In this document: one piece after another, positions 1-8,018 of the stretch | Numbering within the stretch: the first letter of the stretch is position 1 | How the letters are laid out: every line of letters starts with the position of its first letter | Source: CAYJPV01 sp964372095 | Lineage (GTDB): Bacteria; Acidobacteriota; Vicinamibacteria; Vicinamibacterales; JAKQTR01 | DNA: 64,000 nt | NCBI GenBank assembly: GCA_964372095.1 | Contig: CAYJPV010000004.1 | Coordinates: 62,001-126,000 of the forward strand | Direction: 5' to 3' | Program-made: the position numbers and the translations under genes | Notes under the pieces: model-generated | What the model saw: only the letters and a program-made list of their open reading frames with translations | What the model was told of the DNA's origin: nothing | Database searches by the model: none

Positions 1-413
1 CCACGCTGGCCGAGTTCCTGGAAAGCGGCGGGTTCTACGCCCACATCAGGCGATGCCGGAGGGCCTATGCGGAGCGCCAGGCCCTGTTCCTGCGGCTCTT
101 CAAGGCGTCGAACCTGCCGCTGGTGTTCGAGCACACCGATGGCGGGATGAACCTCACGGGATTCCTCCCCGAGGGCACCGACGATGGGCTGTGGTCGACG
201 TGCCTGCTTCAGGCGGGGTTCGACGTGCCAGCGCTGTCTCACTTCGCCCTGGGCCCCACTCGTCCCGGCCTCGTCTTCGGGTTCACGGCGTTCAAGCCCG
301 ACGTCCTGAAATCCGCATTCGAGCGGATGCGTACCGCGTTGTCCGACGGGATTGGGGGCCTCACGCCGGCCCGTCAGGCCCGGCGACGCTCGATGGCCCT
401 GAAGACCAGGTAG
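1..413 (+). CDS. MocR/PdxR-type PLP-dependent transcriptional regulator, C-terminal part
   Basis: This is the last ~136 codons of a gene that starts before the window; the reading frame uses codons from base 3. The translated stretch begins with TLAEFLESGGFYAHIRRCRR and continues with a YAERQALF segment, which matches the late part of the aminotransferase-like domain of MocR-family regulators (GntR-type wHTH fused to a fold-type I aminotransferase). The usual C-terminal region (ARMRTALS-like helix) is present, so the 3' end is intact. The DNA-binding half is not visible, so the regulator assignment rests on the C-terminal part alone; a plain class I aminotransferase is the alternative. Its stop lies 40 bases inside the 3' end of the convergent permease gene. 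Target unknown. Confidence 0.7.
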   Translation, partial: TLAEFLESGGFYAHIRRCRRAYAERQALFLRLFKASNLPLVFEHTDGGMNLTGFLPEGTDDGLWSTCLLQAGFDVPALSHFALGPTRPGLVFGFTAFKPDVLKSAFERMRTALSDGIGGLTPARQARRRSMALKTR

Positions 414-1735
414 ATGGGCGCTCCCGCCGCGATCAGGACGATGCCCAGCATGGCCTGCGAGAAGTTCGCCACGAACGTGCTCAGGACGATTCCGACAGTC
501 GCGACCACGAAGAAGATCGGCGTGGCGGGGTACCAGGGGCACCGATACGGGCGCGGGAGCTCGGGTTCGCGGCGGCGCAGGATGATGACACCCGCGACGG
601 CAAGGCCGTAGAAGATCCACGACGTAAAGACGTAAGACGTGAACAGCTGCTGGAACGTGCCGAACAGCGTGAACACGGCCGCGAACGCACCTTGGGCGAG
701 TGTCGCGACAACCGGTGTATGGACGCGGGGGCTGATGCGGGCGAAGGACCGGAAGAACAGCCCGTCGTGTGCCATGGCCCAGTTCACGCGGGGCGCCCCG
801 AAGATGATCCCGTTCATGGACCCGAGGATCGAGACGGTGATGAGCAGCGAGATGAGCAGCGCGGCCCCGGGGCCGAACGCGTGTTCGACGGCGGCGGCGG
901 CAACCCGGTTGGTGGCCCGGATCTCGGCAGCCGGCAGTACCGCATAGTAGGCGAGGTTCACGACGAGGTAGATGGCAAACGTCAGGGCCGTGCCGATCAG
1001 GAGACTCCGGGGCAGTGTGCGCGACGGGTCCTTCACCTCGCCGGCGGCGAACGAGACGAAGTGCCACCCGTCGTACGCCCACAGGACGGCGATGAGCGCC
1101 ACGCCAAACGACGCCCACGTGACGCCTCCGCTCGCGGCTGCCCCGTGTTCGACCAACAGGGCCGTGCTCCCGCGTGCATAGAGCAGCCCGGTCATCGCAA
1201 TAATGCCCACAATCTTGGTCAGCGTGAGGGCGTTCTGCACGAATTTGCCCACCACGAGGCCCAGGCAGTTGAGGCCAACGAACACGGCGATGCAGCCCAG
1301 CTGAAACACGCTCTGCTGCCCCGGGGTGAGGCCGAGAATAGGCGCGGCGTACAGCCCGATGGCGGCTGCCAGCGTGGCGATGCTGCCGGCGTGAATCAAG
1401 GCCATGGCGCTCCAGCCGTAGACAAATCCGAGCGCGGGACCGTAGACCCTGGTCAGGTACACATACAGACCGCCGGCGGCCGGCAGGGCCGCGCCGAGTT
1501 CGCTGAGGGCGGCGGCGCCGCAGAGGCTGAGCAGACCGCCGAACGCCCACACGGCCACCACCAGCTTCAGCGAGTCGAGCTGCAGCGCGATGCTGCCGGC
1601 CATCAGGAAGATGCCAGACCCGATCATGATCCCCATGATCAGCGACACTGAGTCCCACAGGCCCAGCCCCCGCACCAGGCCTGTCGGGGCAGGCGGCGTC
1701 GCGTTGTCGGTGCCCGTGCTCTCGGCGGTCGTCAT
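374..1735 (-). CDS. APC-superfamily amino-acid permease
   Basis: A 453-residue integral membrane protein expected to carry about 12 membrane helices and to move amino acids across the inner membrane by secondary transport. After a short polar N-terminus, the first helix holds IMIGSGIFLMAG (about residues 34-45), the GSGIF substrate-binding break typical of the APC/LAT group; ALSELGAALPAAGGLYVYL follows, the usual TM2-TM3 signature with the proline and glycines expected. Length is normal for the family. The ATG is preceded by GAGGAC at good spacing. It lies 36 bases downstream of the PaiB-like gene on the same strand, so the two are probably co-transcribed. The substrate cannot be read from sequence. 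Its 3' end overlaps the convergent MocR gene by 40 bases. Confidence 0.9.
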   Translation of the reverse strand: MTTAESTGTDNATPPAPTGLVRGLGLWDSVSLIMGIMIGSGIFLMAGSIALQLDSLKLVVAVWAFGGLLSLCGAAALSELGAALPAAGGLYVYLTRVYGPALGFVYGWSAMALIHAGSIATLAAAIGLYAAPILGLTPGQQSVFQLGCIAVFVGLNCLGLVVGKFVQNALTLTKIVGIIAMTGLLYARGSTALLVEHGAAASGGVTWASFGVALIAVLWAYDGWHFVSFAAGEVKDPSRTLPRSLLIGTALTFAIYLVVNLAYYAVLPAAEIRATNRVAAAAVEHAFGPGAALLISLLITVSILGSMNGIIFGAPRVNWAMAHDGLFFRSFARISPRVHTPVVATLAQGAFAAVFTLFGTFQQLFTSYVFTSWIFYGLAVAGVIILRRREPELPRPYRCPWYPATPIFFVVATVGIVLSTFVANFSQAMLGIVLIAAGAPIYLVFRAIERRRA

Positions 1736-1771
1736 GGGTCGGTCCTCGTCCAGGTACTTACGTGATGGTGT

Positions 1772-2416
1772 CTACTCAGTGTCCGCCTCGGGCCGGTCGG
1801 CGTTGTAGCGCCGCACCAGGTCGCCCAGCGACTGCAACGCCGGTTCGGTCGATGCCGACAGGCGGTCCGCCACGGCGAGCGCGTCGCGTCGCGGCTCGTC
1901 CTGACCGAGCTTGAACTTACTCTCGATGCGGTCGATCTCGAGTTCGAATCCCAGGATGGCTGGCATTCGCCGCGTGATCTCCGAGCGGGGAATCTCGCCG
2001 GTCCGCCACCCGCCGGCCAGCGGCGATTCCATCCGGCTCGTCAACGTGTCCAGGCTGGACTCCAGTTCATCGTCATTCTGGACGCGCACCCGGCCGTAAC
2101 AGTGCACAGCAGTGTAATAGTAGGTGGGAGGCATCTGCCGCGCGGGGTACCAGCTGGCCGACACATAATTCCAGGGACCCTCGAAGACCGCGAGCGTCGG
2201 CGCCGCGGTCATCACGAGGGCGTGCGCGTGGTCGTTGCTGCGGGCAAGATGACCGACCAGGATGCCGTGCGCCCCGCGGGAACGGTCGAGCAGCAGCGGC
2301 AGGTTGGTGACCAGCGGGCAGGCCTCGCCGTTGCTGATGAGTCGCGCCCACGGGTGACGATCGATCAAGGCAAACACGTCCTCAGGTCGTGGTGTCCAAC
2401 TGGGTCTGACAAACAT
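1772..2416 (-). CDS. FMN-binding negative transcriptional regulator, PaiB family
   Basis: A 214-residue protein of the PaiB family, which has a split-barrel flavin-reductase-like fold; Bacillus PaiB is described as a repressor of sporulation and degradative enzyme genes, but the family's role elsewhere is unclear. Seen here: HPWARLISNG near residues 20-30, the segment VFEGPWNYVSASWY around residue 95, and PPTYYYTAVHCYGRVRV after it, all typical of the family, followed by a C-terminal EIDRIESKFKLGQ segment. The open frame runs much further upstream, but the ATG at 2416 has AGGAGG five bases before it and starts exactly where family similarity starts (MFVRPSW). It probably heads a two-gene unit with the permease downstream. 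Confidence 0.85.
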   Translation of the reverse strand: MFVRPSWTPRPEDVFALIDRHPWARLISNGEACPLVTNLPLLLDRSRGAHGILVGHLARSNDHAHALVMTAAPTLAVFEGPWNYVSASWYPARQMPPTYYYTAVHCYGRVRVQNDDELESSLDTLTSRMESPLAGGWRTGEIPRSEITRRMPAILGFELEIDRIESKFKLGQDEPRRDALAVADRLSASTEPALQSLGDLVRRYNADRPEADTE

Positions 2417-2528
2417 GGGGGCCTCCTGCGTGTGGGCGATCGGCGCGCGCGCCAGGGGCTCCGGCGTGCACGTGAGCCGAGGGCCGCGACGCGTCGTCTG
2501 GGGCGCGCCGCGGATCTTCGCAGAGGTA

Positions 2529-2549
2529 CTGGTCCGAGGGAAGGACCAG
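2529..2549. promoter_or_regulatory. 7-bp perfect inverted repeat in the divergent gap
   Basis: CTGGTCC at 2529-2535 is matched by GGACCAG at 2543-2549 with a 7-base spacer. It shares the CTGGT/ACCAG core with the larger hairpin 34 bases further on, so the two may be related operator or RNA elements. Function is unknown. Confidence 0.4.
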
Positions 2550-2582
2550 AGACAATAGTGACGGTAGGTCCAGATGACGAAT

Positions 2583-2635
2583 CGGGCTGGTCTCAACGAC
2601 ACGCCAGCATCTGGCTCTTGTGTGATACCAGCCCG
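2583..2635 (+). promoter_or_regulatory. Nested hairpin in the leader of the TonB receptor gene
   Basis: Outer arms CGGGCTGGT (2583-2591) and ACCAGCCCG (2627-2635) are perfectly complementary over 9 bp. Inside them ACAC pairs with GTGT, and GCCAG (2603-2607) pairs with CTGGC (2611-2615) around a CAT loop. The structure ends about 87 bases before the receptor ATG. It could be a structured mRNA leader or an operator; no known riboswitch was recognised. Confidence 0.45.
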
Positions 2636-2722
2636 GCAGCCAATCATCCGCGCGTATACGGTCGAGTGATCTCGCGTGCGGTAGACATTCATACGTGGCG
2701 GGTCTTGCAGAGGAGTTGGAAC

Positions 2723-5116
2723 ATGAAGATCGCAGTGGCAGTCGCACTCATCACCCTCGGGCCGGCCCTCGCGAGCGCGCAGGCCCCGGCTCCCCCGGGA
2801 GGAAAACAGGCCCGCACCGTCGCGGATGGATGCCGCTACGATCCGCGGCAGCCCAAGGTCAGCCTGTCCGGCACCGTAACCGACCCCTCCGGCGCGTCGA
2901 TTCCTGCAGCGACGATTTCGATTCGGTGCGGGACGTTCCGCCAGGTCGTGCACACCATCGCGGATGGGACGTTCAAGTTCAACGTGCCGGCTGGCCCCTA
3001 CCAGATCGACGTGGACGCGGCAGGATTTATCCCCACTGCGGAAACGATCGAACTGGCGTCGCCCGGCCCGCACAAGCGGGACATCACGCTCGAGGTGGGG
3101 GGATTTGAGAGCATCGTCACGGTGACGGCCCAGGGCGGGTTCGTGGCCGCCACATCGACCGCTGCCACCAAGACCGGCGCGCCGCTCATCGAAATCGCGC
3201 AGACCGTGTCGGTGATCACGCTCGATCAGATGAAGGCGCGCAACGTCCAGACGGTCAACGAGGCCATCGAGTACAGCGGCAGCGTGAGCGTCGACACCTA
3301 CGGCACCGACTCGCGGTTCGACTACATCAGCATCCGGGGCTTCAACCAGTCGACGTACGGCCTGTTCCGCGACAATTCGCGCTGGCAGAGCGGCACGGTG
3401 TCGGGCCAGGTCGATCCCTACATGCTGCAGGAAGTGGACATCGTGAAGGGACCGAGTTCGGTGCTGTACGGCCAGAACACGCCCGGCGGCCTCGTGAACC
3501 TGGTCACCAAACGACCGACGAAAGACCCGCAGAACGAAGTGATTGTCAACTTCGGATCGTACGACCGGAAGCAGGTTCAGGCCGATTTCAGCGGGCCCAT
3601 CGACAGTGCGGGCCACTGGCGGTACCGCCTGACCGGACTCTACCGCGACAGCGACACGCAGGTCCACGCGGTGCCCGACAATCGCAAACTGATTGCGCCC
3701 GCGCTCACGTGGTCGCCGTCGCCACGCACCACGTGGACGGTGCTGGGCGACTTCCAGCGCGACAAGACCGGCTGGGGCCAGTTCCTGCCGTCGGAGGGCA
3801 CGTTCGTCGCGAATACGAACGGGACGATTGCCCGGGACTTCTTCACCGGTGAGCCCGGCTACGACTACTTCGACCGTGATCAGTGGTCCGCCGGCAGTCT
3901 CTTTGAGCACCAGTTCGGGACCTTCACGTTCCGCAACACGTTCCGCTACTCGAGCGTCAGTTACGACGGCAAGACGGTGTTCGGCGGCGGGCTGGCCAGT
4001 GACATGCGCTCGCTCTACCGGTTCGGGTTCGGCAACTCGCTCGACTTGTCCATGTTCACCACCGACACGCACGTCACGGCGCACGTGAAGACCGGGACCA
4101 TCGATCACGGTTTGCTCGCGGGCGTGGACTACTCGCAGTCCGAGACGCTGCAGATCAGCGCGTTCGCGTCGGCCCCGTCACTCGACGTGTTCGCGCCGGT
4201 CTACGGCGCGTCGGTGCCTGCGCTCTTCACCTACGCCGACGTGAACCAGCCGACGTCGCTGCTCGGCGTGTACGTCCAGGACCACATGAAGATCGGCCGT
4301 CAGCTGATCGTGACCGTGAGCGGACGGCAGGACTGGACGACGTTGACCAATGAAGACCACATCGCCAAGACGACCGACGAACAGAAGCCGGGCAAGGCAA
4401 GCGGCCGCGTGGGTATCACCTATCTGAGCCCCATCGGCGTCGCGCCGTACTTCAGCTACGCGACGTCGTTTCTGCCGGTGGCGGGCACCGACTTCTACGC
4501 CCGCCCGTTCAAGCCGACCGAAGGGGTCCAGTTCGAAGGCGGACTCAAGTTCCAGCCGAAGCACTCGAACAGTTTCTTCACGGCGTCGATCTTCCAGATC
4601 TCCCAGACCAACGTGACTGTGCCTGATCCGGACAACGTCCTCAACTATCTCCAGCAGGGCGAAATCCGCTCCAGAGGTATCGAACTCGAAGCCGTTGGCA
4701 ACGCTGCCGAGGGCCTGAACTTCCACGTGTCGTACTCGTACCTCGGCCAGGAAGTGACGAAGACCACAGACCCCACCGTGCTGGGCAAACGGCCGCCTCT
4801 CGCGCCGGACCAGTTGTTTGGCGCTTCGGCCGAATACACGATCACGAGGGGCGGGCTGACCGGGCTCGGCCTGGGCATGGGCGTGCGTTATGTCGGGACG
4901 ATGGCCGGTGACGCCACCAATACCATTGAAGTCCCGTCCTACACGCTGGTCGACGCGTCGGTGCGGTACCTCTGGAAGAGCGTAGAATTCCAGGTGAGCG
5001 CCACCAACCTGACAGACAAGACGTACGTCGCGGTGTGCACATCGTCGTCGTACTGCAATTACGGATCGGCCCGCAAGATCCTGGGCACGCTCCGTTATCA
5101 CTGGAACAAGTGGTAG
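2723..5116 (+). CDS. TonB-dependent siderophore-type receptor with N-terminal carboxypeptidase-regulatory-like domain
   Basis: A 797-residue outer-membrane receptor. The order is: signal peptide (MKIAVAVALITLGPALASA), a carboxypeptidase-regulatory-like beta-sandwich at about residues 50-130 (SLSGTVTDPSGASIPAATIS), a plug domain at about 160-265 with SISIRGF-like FDYISIRGFNQS and VDIVKGPSSVLYGQNTPGG, and then the barrel. The barrel ends in NLTDKTYVA and a terminal Trp, as FhuA/FpvA-type siderophore receptors do; a CxxxxYCNYG-like segment near the end also fits. An upstream-extended frame exists, but the ATG at 2723 has AGAGGAG before it and opens a clean signal peptide. It is followed by an esterase gene 80 bases later on the same strand. 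The ligand cannot be assigned; a ferric siderophore is the default reading of this subfamily. Confidence 0.9.
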   Translation: MKIAVAVALITLGPALASAQAPAPPGGKQARTVADGCRYDPRQPKVSLSGTVTDPSGASIPAATISIRCGTFRQVVHTIADGTFKFNVPAGPYQIDVDAAGFIPTAETIELASPGPHKRDITLEVGGFESIVTVTAQGGFVAATSTAATKTGAPLIEIAQTVSVITLDQMKARNVQTVNEAIEYSGSVSVDTYGTDSRFDYISIRGFNQSTYGLFRDNSRWQSGTVSGQVDPYMLQEVDIVKGPSSVLYGQNTPGGLVNLVTKRPTKDPQNEVIVNFGSYDRKQVQADFSGPIDSAGHWRYRLTGLYRDSDTQVHAVPDNRKLIAPALTWSPSPRTTWTVLGDFQRDKTGWGQFLPSEGTFVANTNGTIARDFFTGEPGYDYFDRDQWSAGSLFEHQFGTFTFRNTFRYSSVSYDGKTVFGGGLASDMRSLYRFGFGNSLDLSMFTTDTHVTAHVKTGTIDHGLLAGVDYSQSETLQISAFASAPSLDVFAPVYGASVPALFTYADVNQPTSLLGVYVQDHMKIGRQLIVTVSGRQDWTTLTNEDHIAKTTDEQKPGKASGRVGITYLSPIGVAPYFSYATSFLPVAGTDFYARPFKPTEGVQFEGGLKFQPKHSNSFFTASIFQISQTNVTVPDPDNVLNYLQQGEIRSRGIELEAVGNAAEGLNFHVSYSYLGQEVTKTTDPTVLGKRPPLAPDQLFGASAEYTITRGGLTGLGLGMGVRYVGTMAGDATNTIEVPSYTLVDASVRYLWKSVEFQVSATNLTDKTYVAVCTSSSYCNYGSARKILGTLRYHWNKW

Positions 5117-5196
5117 ACCGCGGGCCGGCCGGATCCTGAGCCGCAATCGGGCCTGCGACCAGGATTCGGCGCCGTCAACGGCTGCCTGGAGCCAGT

Positions 5197-6198
5197 ATGC
5201 CAAGCCCTTCGGACGTCGCCGGCACGCCTCGGTCCGGCGACGATCTCGACCCTGACATCCGGCGGTTCGTCCGCGAGATGGGAGCCGCGTGGGCACAGCA
5301 CCCCGGCTTTTCGTCCGCGTCACCGGCCGATCAGCGGCGCATCGCGGAACTGGTGCGCAAGCCCTGGACGTCCGGCGGCCCGTCAATGGCCGTCGTGGCC
5401 GAGCGCCAGATCCAGGGTGCCGCTGGTCCCATGAGGGTCCGGTGTTATGACCCCGGGCCATCGGGCCCGAAGCCGGCCCTGATCTACCTCCACGGCGGCG
5501 GCTGGACCATGTTCAGCCTCGACACGCACGACCGGGTGATGCGTGAGTACGCCGCACGCGCAGGGGTATGTGTGGTCGGCGTGGACTATCCGCTGTCGCC
5601 AGAGGCGAAGTATCCCGCGGCCCTCGACCAGGTGGTGGCGGCGGTTCGGGCGACGGCGGGCGGCGCGTGCGGCCCGGCGATCGACCCGGCGCGTCTTGCG
5701 CTGGGCGGTGACTCCGCCGGCGCGAACCTCGCCGTGGCCGCCGCCATGCGGTTGCGTGACGACGGCGAGGGCCGGCTGGTCCGGGCATTGCTCCTGAATT
5801 ATGGCGTGTTCGATCGTGTCTCCTCGCCGGAGGCGCGCCAGCGGTACGGCGGTGAGGGCTACATGCTCTCGGCTGGCGAGATGGACATGTTCTGGGCGAA
5901 CTACCTGCGCACCGATCGAGACGTCGACGACCCAATGGTCTGTCCCGTGAATGCCGACCTGCGCGACCTGCCCGCTGCGCTGCTCGTCGTGCCGCGGTGT
6001 GACCTGCTCACCGAGCAGAGCCTCCACATGGCCGATCGGCTGCGGGCAGCGGGCGTGGCGGTTCACGTGGACGAGTATGCTGGCGCCACGCATTCGTTTC
6101 TCGAGGCGGTGTCGGTGGCGCCCCTGGCCGATCGGGCGCTGGCCGACACCGCGCGTTGGCTGCGTAGGGTGCTGGGCGTGCAGAGCGACCGGACCTGA
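5197..6198 (+). CDS. Alpha/beta hydrolase, hormone-sensitive-lipase (acetyl esterase) family
   Basis: A 333-residue hydrolase without a signal peptide, so probably cytoplasmic. The oxyanion-hole motif HGGGW starts at His99, the nucleophile elbow GDSAGAN gives Ser173, and Asp269 (CDLLTEQS) and His299 (GATHSF) complete a full Ser-Asp-His triad. This is the HSL/family IV esterase pattern, acting on short acyl esters. It lies 80 bases after a siderophore-type TonB receptor and just before a secreted carboxypeptidase. Esterases next to such receptors often cut imported ester-containing ligands, but that role is inference here. The ATG at 5197 has only a weak purine-rich stretch (GGAGCC) before it. 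Confidence 0.88.
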   Translation: MPSPSDVAGTPRSGDDLDPDIRRFVREMGAAWAQHPGFSSASPADQRRIAELVRKPWTSGGPSMAVVAERQIQGAAGPMRVRCYDPGPSGPKPALIYLHGGGWTMFSLDTHDRVMREYAARAGVCVVGVDYPLSPEAKYPAALDQVVAAVRATAGGACGPAIDPARLALGGDSAGANLAVAAAMRLRDDGEGRLVRALLLNYGVFDRVSSPEARQRYGGEGYMLSAGEMDMFWANYLRTDRDVDDPMVCPVNADLRDLPAALLVVPRCDLLTEQSLHMADRLRAAGVAVHVDEYAGATHSFLEAVSVAPLADRALADTARWLRRVLGVQSDRT

Positions 6199-6221
6199 CA
6201 GTGAGACAGGAGATGAGGACC

Positions 6222-8018
6222 ATGAGCCGGACGATCCAGCGATGCGCCAGCCTGGCGGTGTTCGCGATGCTGTGCCTCGGAGTCGCCGCATCGGCGGCGG
6301 GCGTCCCCGCCGGCCGGCCCGTCGCGTCACTGCCATTCGATCACATCCTGCGCTACGAGGAACTGACCACCCTGCTGAAGCAGTGGGCTGCAGCACGGCC
6401 GGGTCTCGTGGAGCTCACGTCACTCGGTTCCACGCCGAAAGGCCGCCAGTTGTGGTTCCTCACCCTCACCAATCGTGAGACAGGTGCGGCACTCGAGAAG
6501 CCGGCGATTATCGTCGATGGCAACATGCACGCCAACGAGTGGAGCGGCGGGGTGGCGGCGATGCACTTCGCCTGGCGGCTCGTGCGTGACTACGGTACGG
6601 ACCCGCGTGTGACCGAACTGCTCGACACGCGATCGGTCTACATCCTGCCGCGTCTGAGCCCGGACGGCGTCGAGGTCACGCTCACCGAAGGCCGGTTCAT
6701 CCGATCGGTGGACCGACCATCCCCCGACGCCGTTCCCGAGGCGGGGCTTCACGCGCGCGACATCGACGGGGACGGGCGCAGCCTGTACATGCGCCTCCGG
6801 GATCCGAACGGCCCGTGGAAGGCCCATCCGGCGGATCCGCGACTGCTCGTTGCGCGCGAACCGGACGAGTCGGGCGGCGACTATTGGCGCGTGTTGCCCG
6901 AAGGACTGATCACGGGCTACGACGGAGTGACGATTGCCGACCCTCCCGCAGGTGAGCGCCTTGATTTCGGGCAGAACTTCCCGGGCGACTTGCGGAACAG
7001 CGGAGGCGGGGGGCAGGCTGGCGCGTATCCGACATCCGAGCCCGAAGTGGCGGCCTACGTGAAGGCCATCGCGTCGCGGCCGAACATCGTGGCGCACGTG
7101 ACCTGCCACACCTTCGGCGGGCTCCACCTCACGCCGCCGGTCAACCTGGACGAGCGCCTGCCTTCGTCCGATCGCCTGGCCTACCAGGCGTTGGCCTCGA
7201 AGGCCGCTGCGCTGACGGGATACACGGCCATGTCGTATCTCGACCTTCGCGCCACCGATCGGGAGTCGTACATGCCAAGCGCGTTCGGCTGGCTGTACGA
7301 CCGGCGCGGCATCTTCTCGTTCATCACCGAGTTCTGGAACCCGCTGGCGGCGGCGGGTGTGTCGTTGAAGGACACGACCGCGTCGGCCTGGCTCTGGGGA
7401 TTCCACCCGATCGACGACGAACTGAAGCTGCTTCGCTGGAGCGATGCGCAGCTTCGCGGGGACGGCTTCGTCACGTGGCGTGCCTTCACCCATCCGCAAC
7501 TCGGGCCGGTCGAGATCGGCGGATGGGATCTGATCCGGTACTGGTACAACGTCCCGTTCGACCGCCTTGAGCACGAAGTCGCACCACACAGCGAGTGGCT
7601 CATCTACCTGGGGCTGACGACGCCGCGACTGGCCGTGCGGTCGCTGACGGCGGAACCCGTGGGGCGCGGCCTGTATCGCGTGCGCCTGGTCGTCCAGAAC
7701 ACCGGCTGGATGCCGACCAGCGGCTCGCAACAGGCGGTGGACCGCCGCGTCGTCGGCGGCATCGTGGCTGAGTTGTCGCTCCCGGCAGGCGCCCGGACGG
7801 AGAGTGGCGACCTGCGGCGTCTGATCGGCCAACTCGAAGGCCGCAGCGGTCAGCGATCGACGGCGACGTGGTGGGGCTACGCGCCAGGCACCCCCGACCG
7901 AACTGCCGTCGACTGGGTGGTGGCGGCCCCCGGCGGCAGCACCCTTTCCGTGACCGTGCGCCACGACCGCGCCGGTACGGTCCGTTCGACTGTGACTCTT
8001 CCCGGAGATCTGAAATGA
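6222..8018 (+). CDS. Secreted M14-family zinc carboxypeptidase
   Basis: A 598-residue protein with an N-terminal signal peptide (MSRTIQRCASLAVFAMLCLG, then an ASAAG cleavage region). The M14 zinc motif is NMHANEW with His103 and Glu106, the third ligand is probably His296 in HVTCHTFGG, and Glu370 in FITEFWNP is the likely catalytic glutamate. All four expected residues are therefore present. The C-terminal ~170 residues look like an extra beta-rich domain after the catalytic part. An in-frame GTG at 6201 gives a longer product, but the ATG at 6222 opens the signal peptide and has GGAGATGAGG before it. The stop overlaps the next start as ATGA (8015-8018), so translation of the two is coupled. 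Confidence 0.88.
   Translation: MSRTIQRCASLAVFAMLCLGVAASAAGVPAGRPVASLPFDHILRYEELTTLLKQWAAARPGLVELTSLGSTPKGRQLWFLTLTNRETGAALEKPAIIVDGNMHANEWSGGVAAMHFAWRLVRDYGTDPRVTELLDTRSVYILPRLSPDGVEVTLTEGRFIRSVDRPSPDAVPEAGLHARDIDGDGRSLYMRLRDPNGPWKAHPADPRLLVAREPDESGGDYWRVLPEGLITGYDGVTIADPPAGERLDFGQNFPGDLRNSGGGGQAGAYPTSEPEVAAYVKAIASRPNIVAHVTCHTFGGLHLTPPVNLDERLPSSDRLAYQALASKAAALTGYTAMSYLDLRATDRESYMPSAFGWLYDRRGIFSFITEFWNPLAAAGVSLKDTTASAWLWGFHPIDDELKLLRWSDAQLRGDGFVTWRAFTHPQLGPVEIGGWDLIRYWYNVPFDRLEHEVAPHSEWLIYLGLTTPRLAVRSLTAEPVGRGLYRVRLVVQNTGWMPTSGSQQAVDRRVVGGIVAELSLPAGARTESGDLRRLIGQLEGRSGQRSTATWWGYAPGTPDRTAVDWVVAAPGGSTLSVTVRHDRAGTVRSTVTLPGDLK

Larger units (their letters stand above)
2417..2722. other. Divergent intergenic region between paiB-like gene and TonB receptor gene
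   Basis: About 306 bases with no convincing gene. It must hold both divergent promoters. It contains two inverted repeats listed separately (2529-2549 and 2583-2635). A ribosome binding site AGAGGAG lies at 2710-2716 before the receptor ATG. I could not identify a Fur-type operator by eye. Confidence 0.6.

Noticed and set aside
374..413. Convergent 40-base overlap as a sign of a frameshift in the permease or the MocR gene
   Set aside because: Both C-termini look normal in length and composition, so a simple overlap is more likely.
53..1651. Plus-strand frame of over 530 codons opposite the amino-acid permease
   Set aside because: The permease on the other strand has clear family motifs; this frame has none.
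2417..2722. Fur-type iron operator before the siderophore-type receptor
   Set aside because: I looked for a GATAAT-type 19-bp palindrome and saw no convincing match.
2417..4108. Long N-terminal extension of the PaiB-like gene
   Set aside because: It is antisense to the TonB receptor; the family starts at the ATG at 2416 with a good ribosome binding site.
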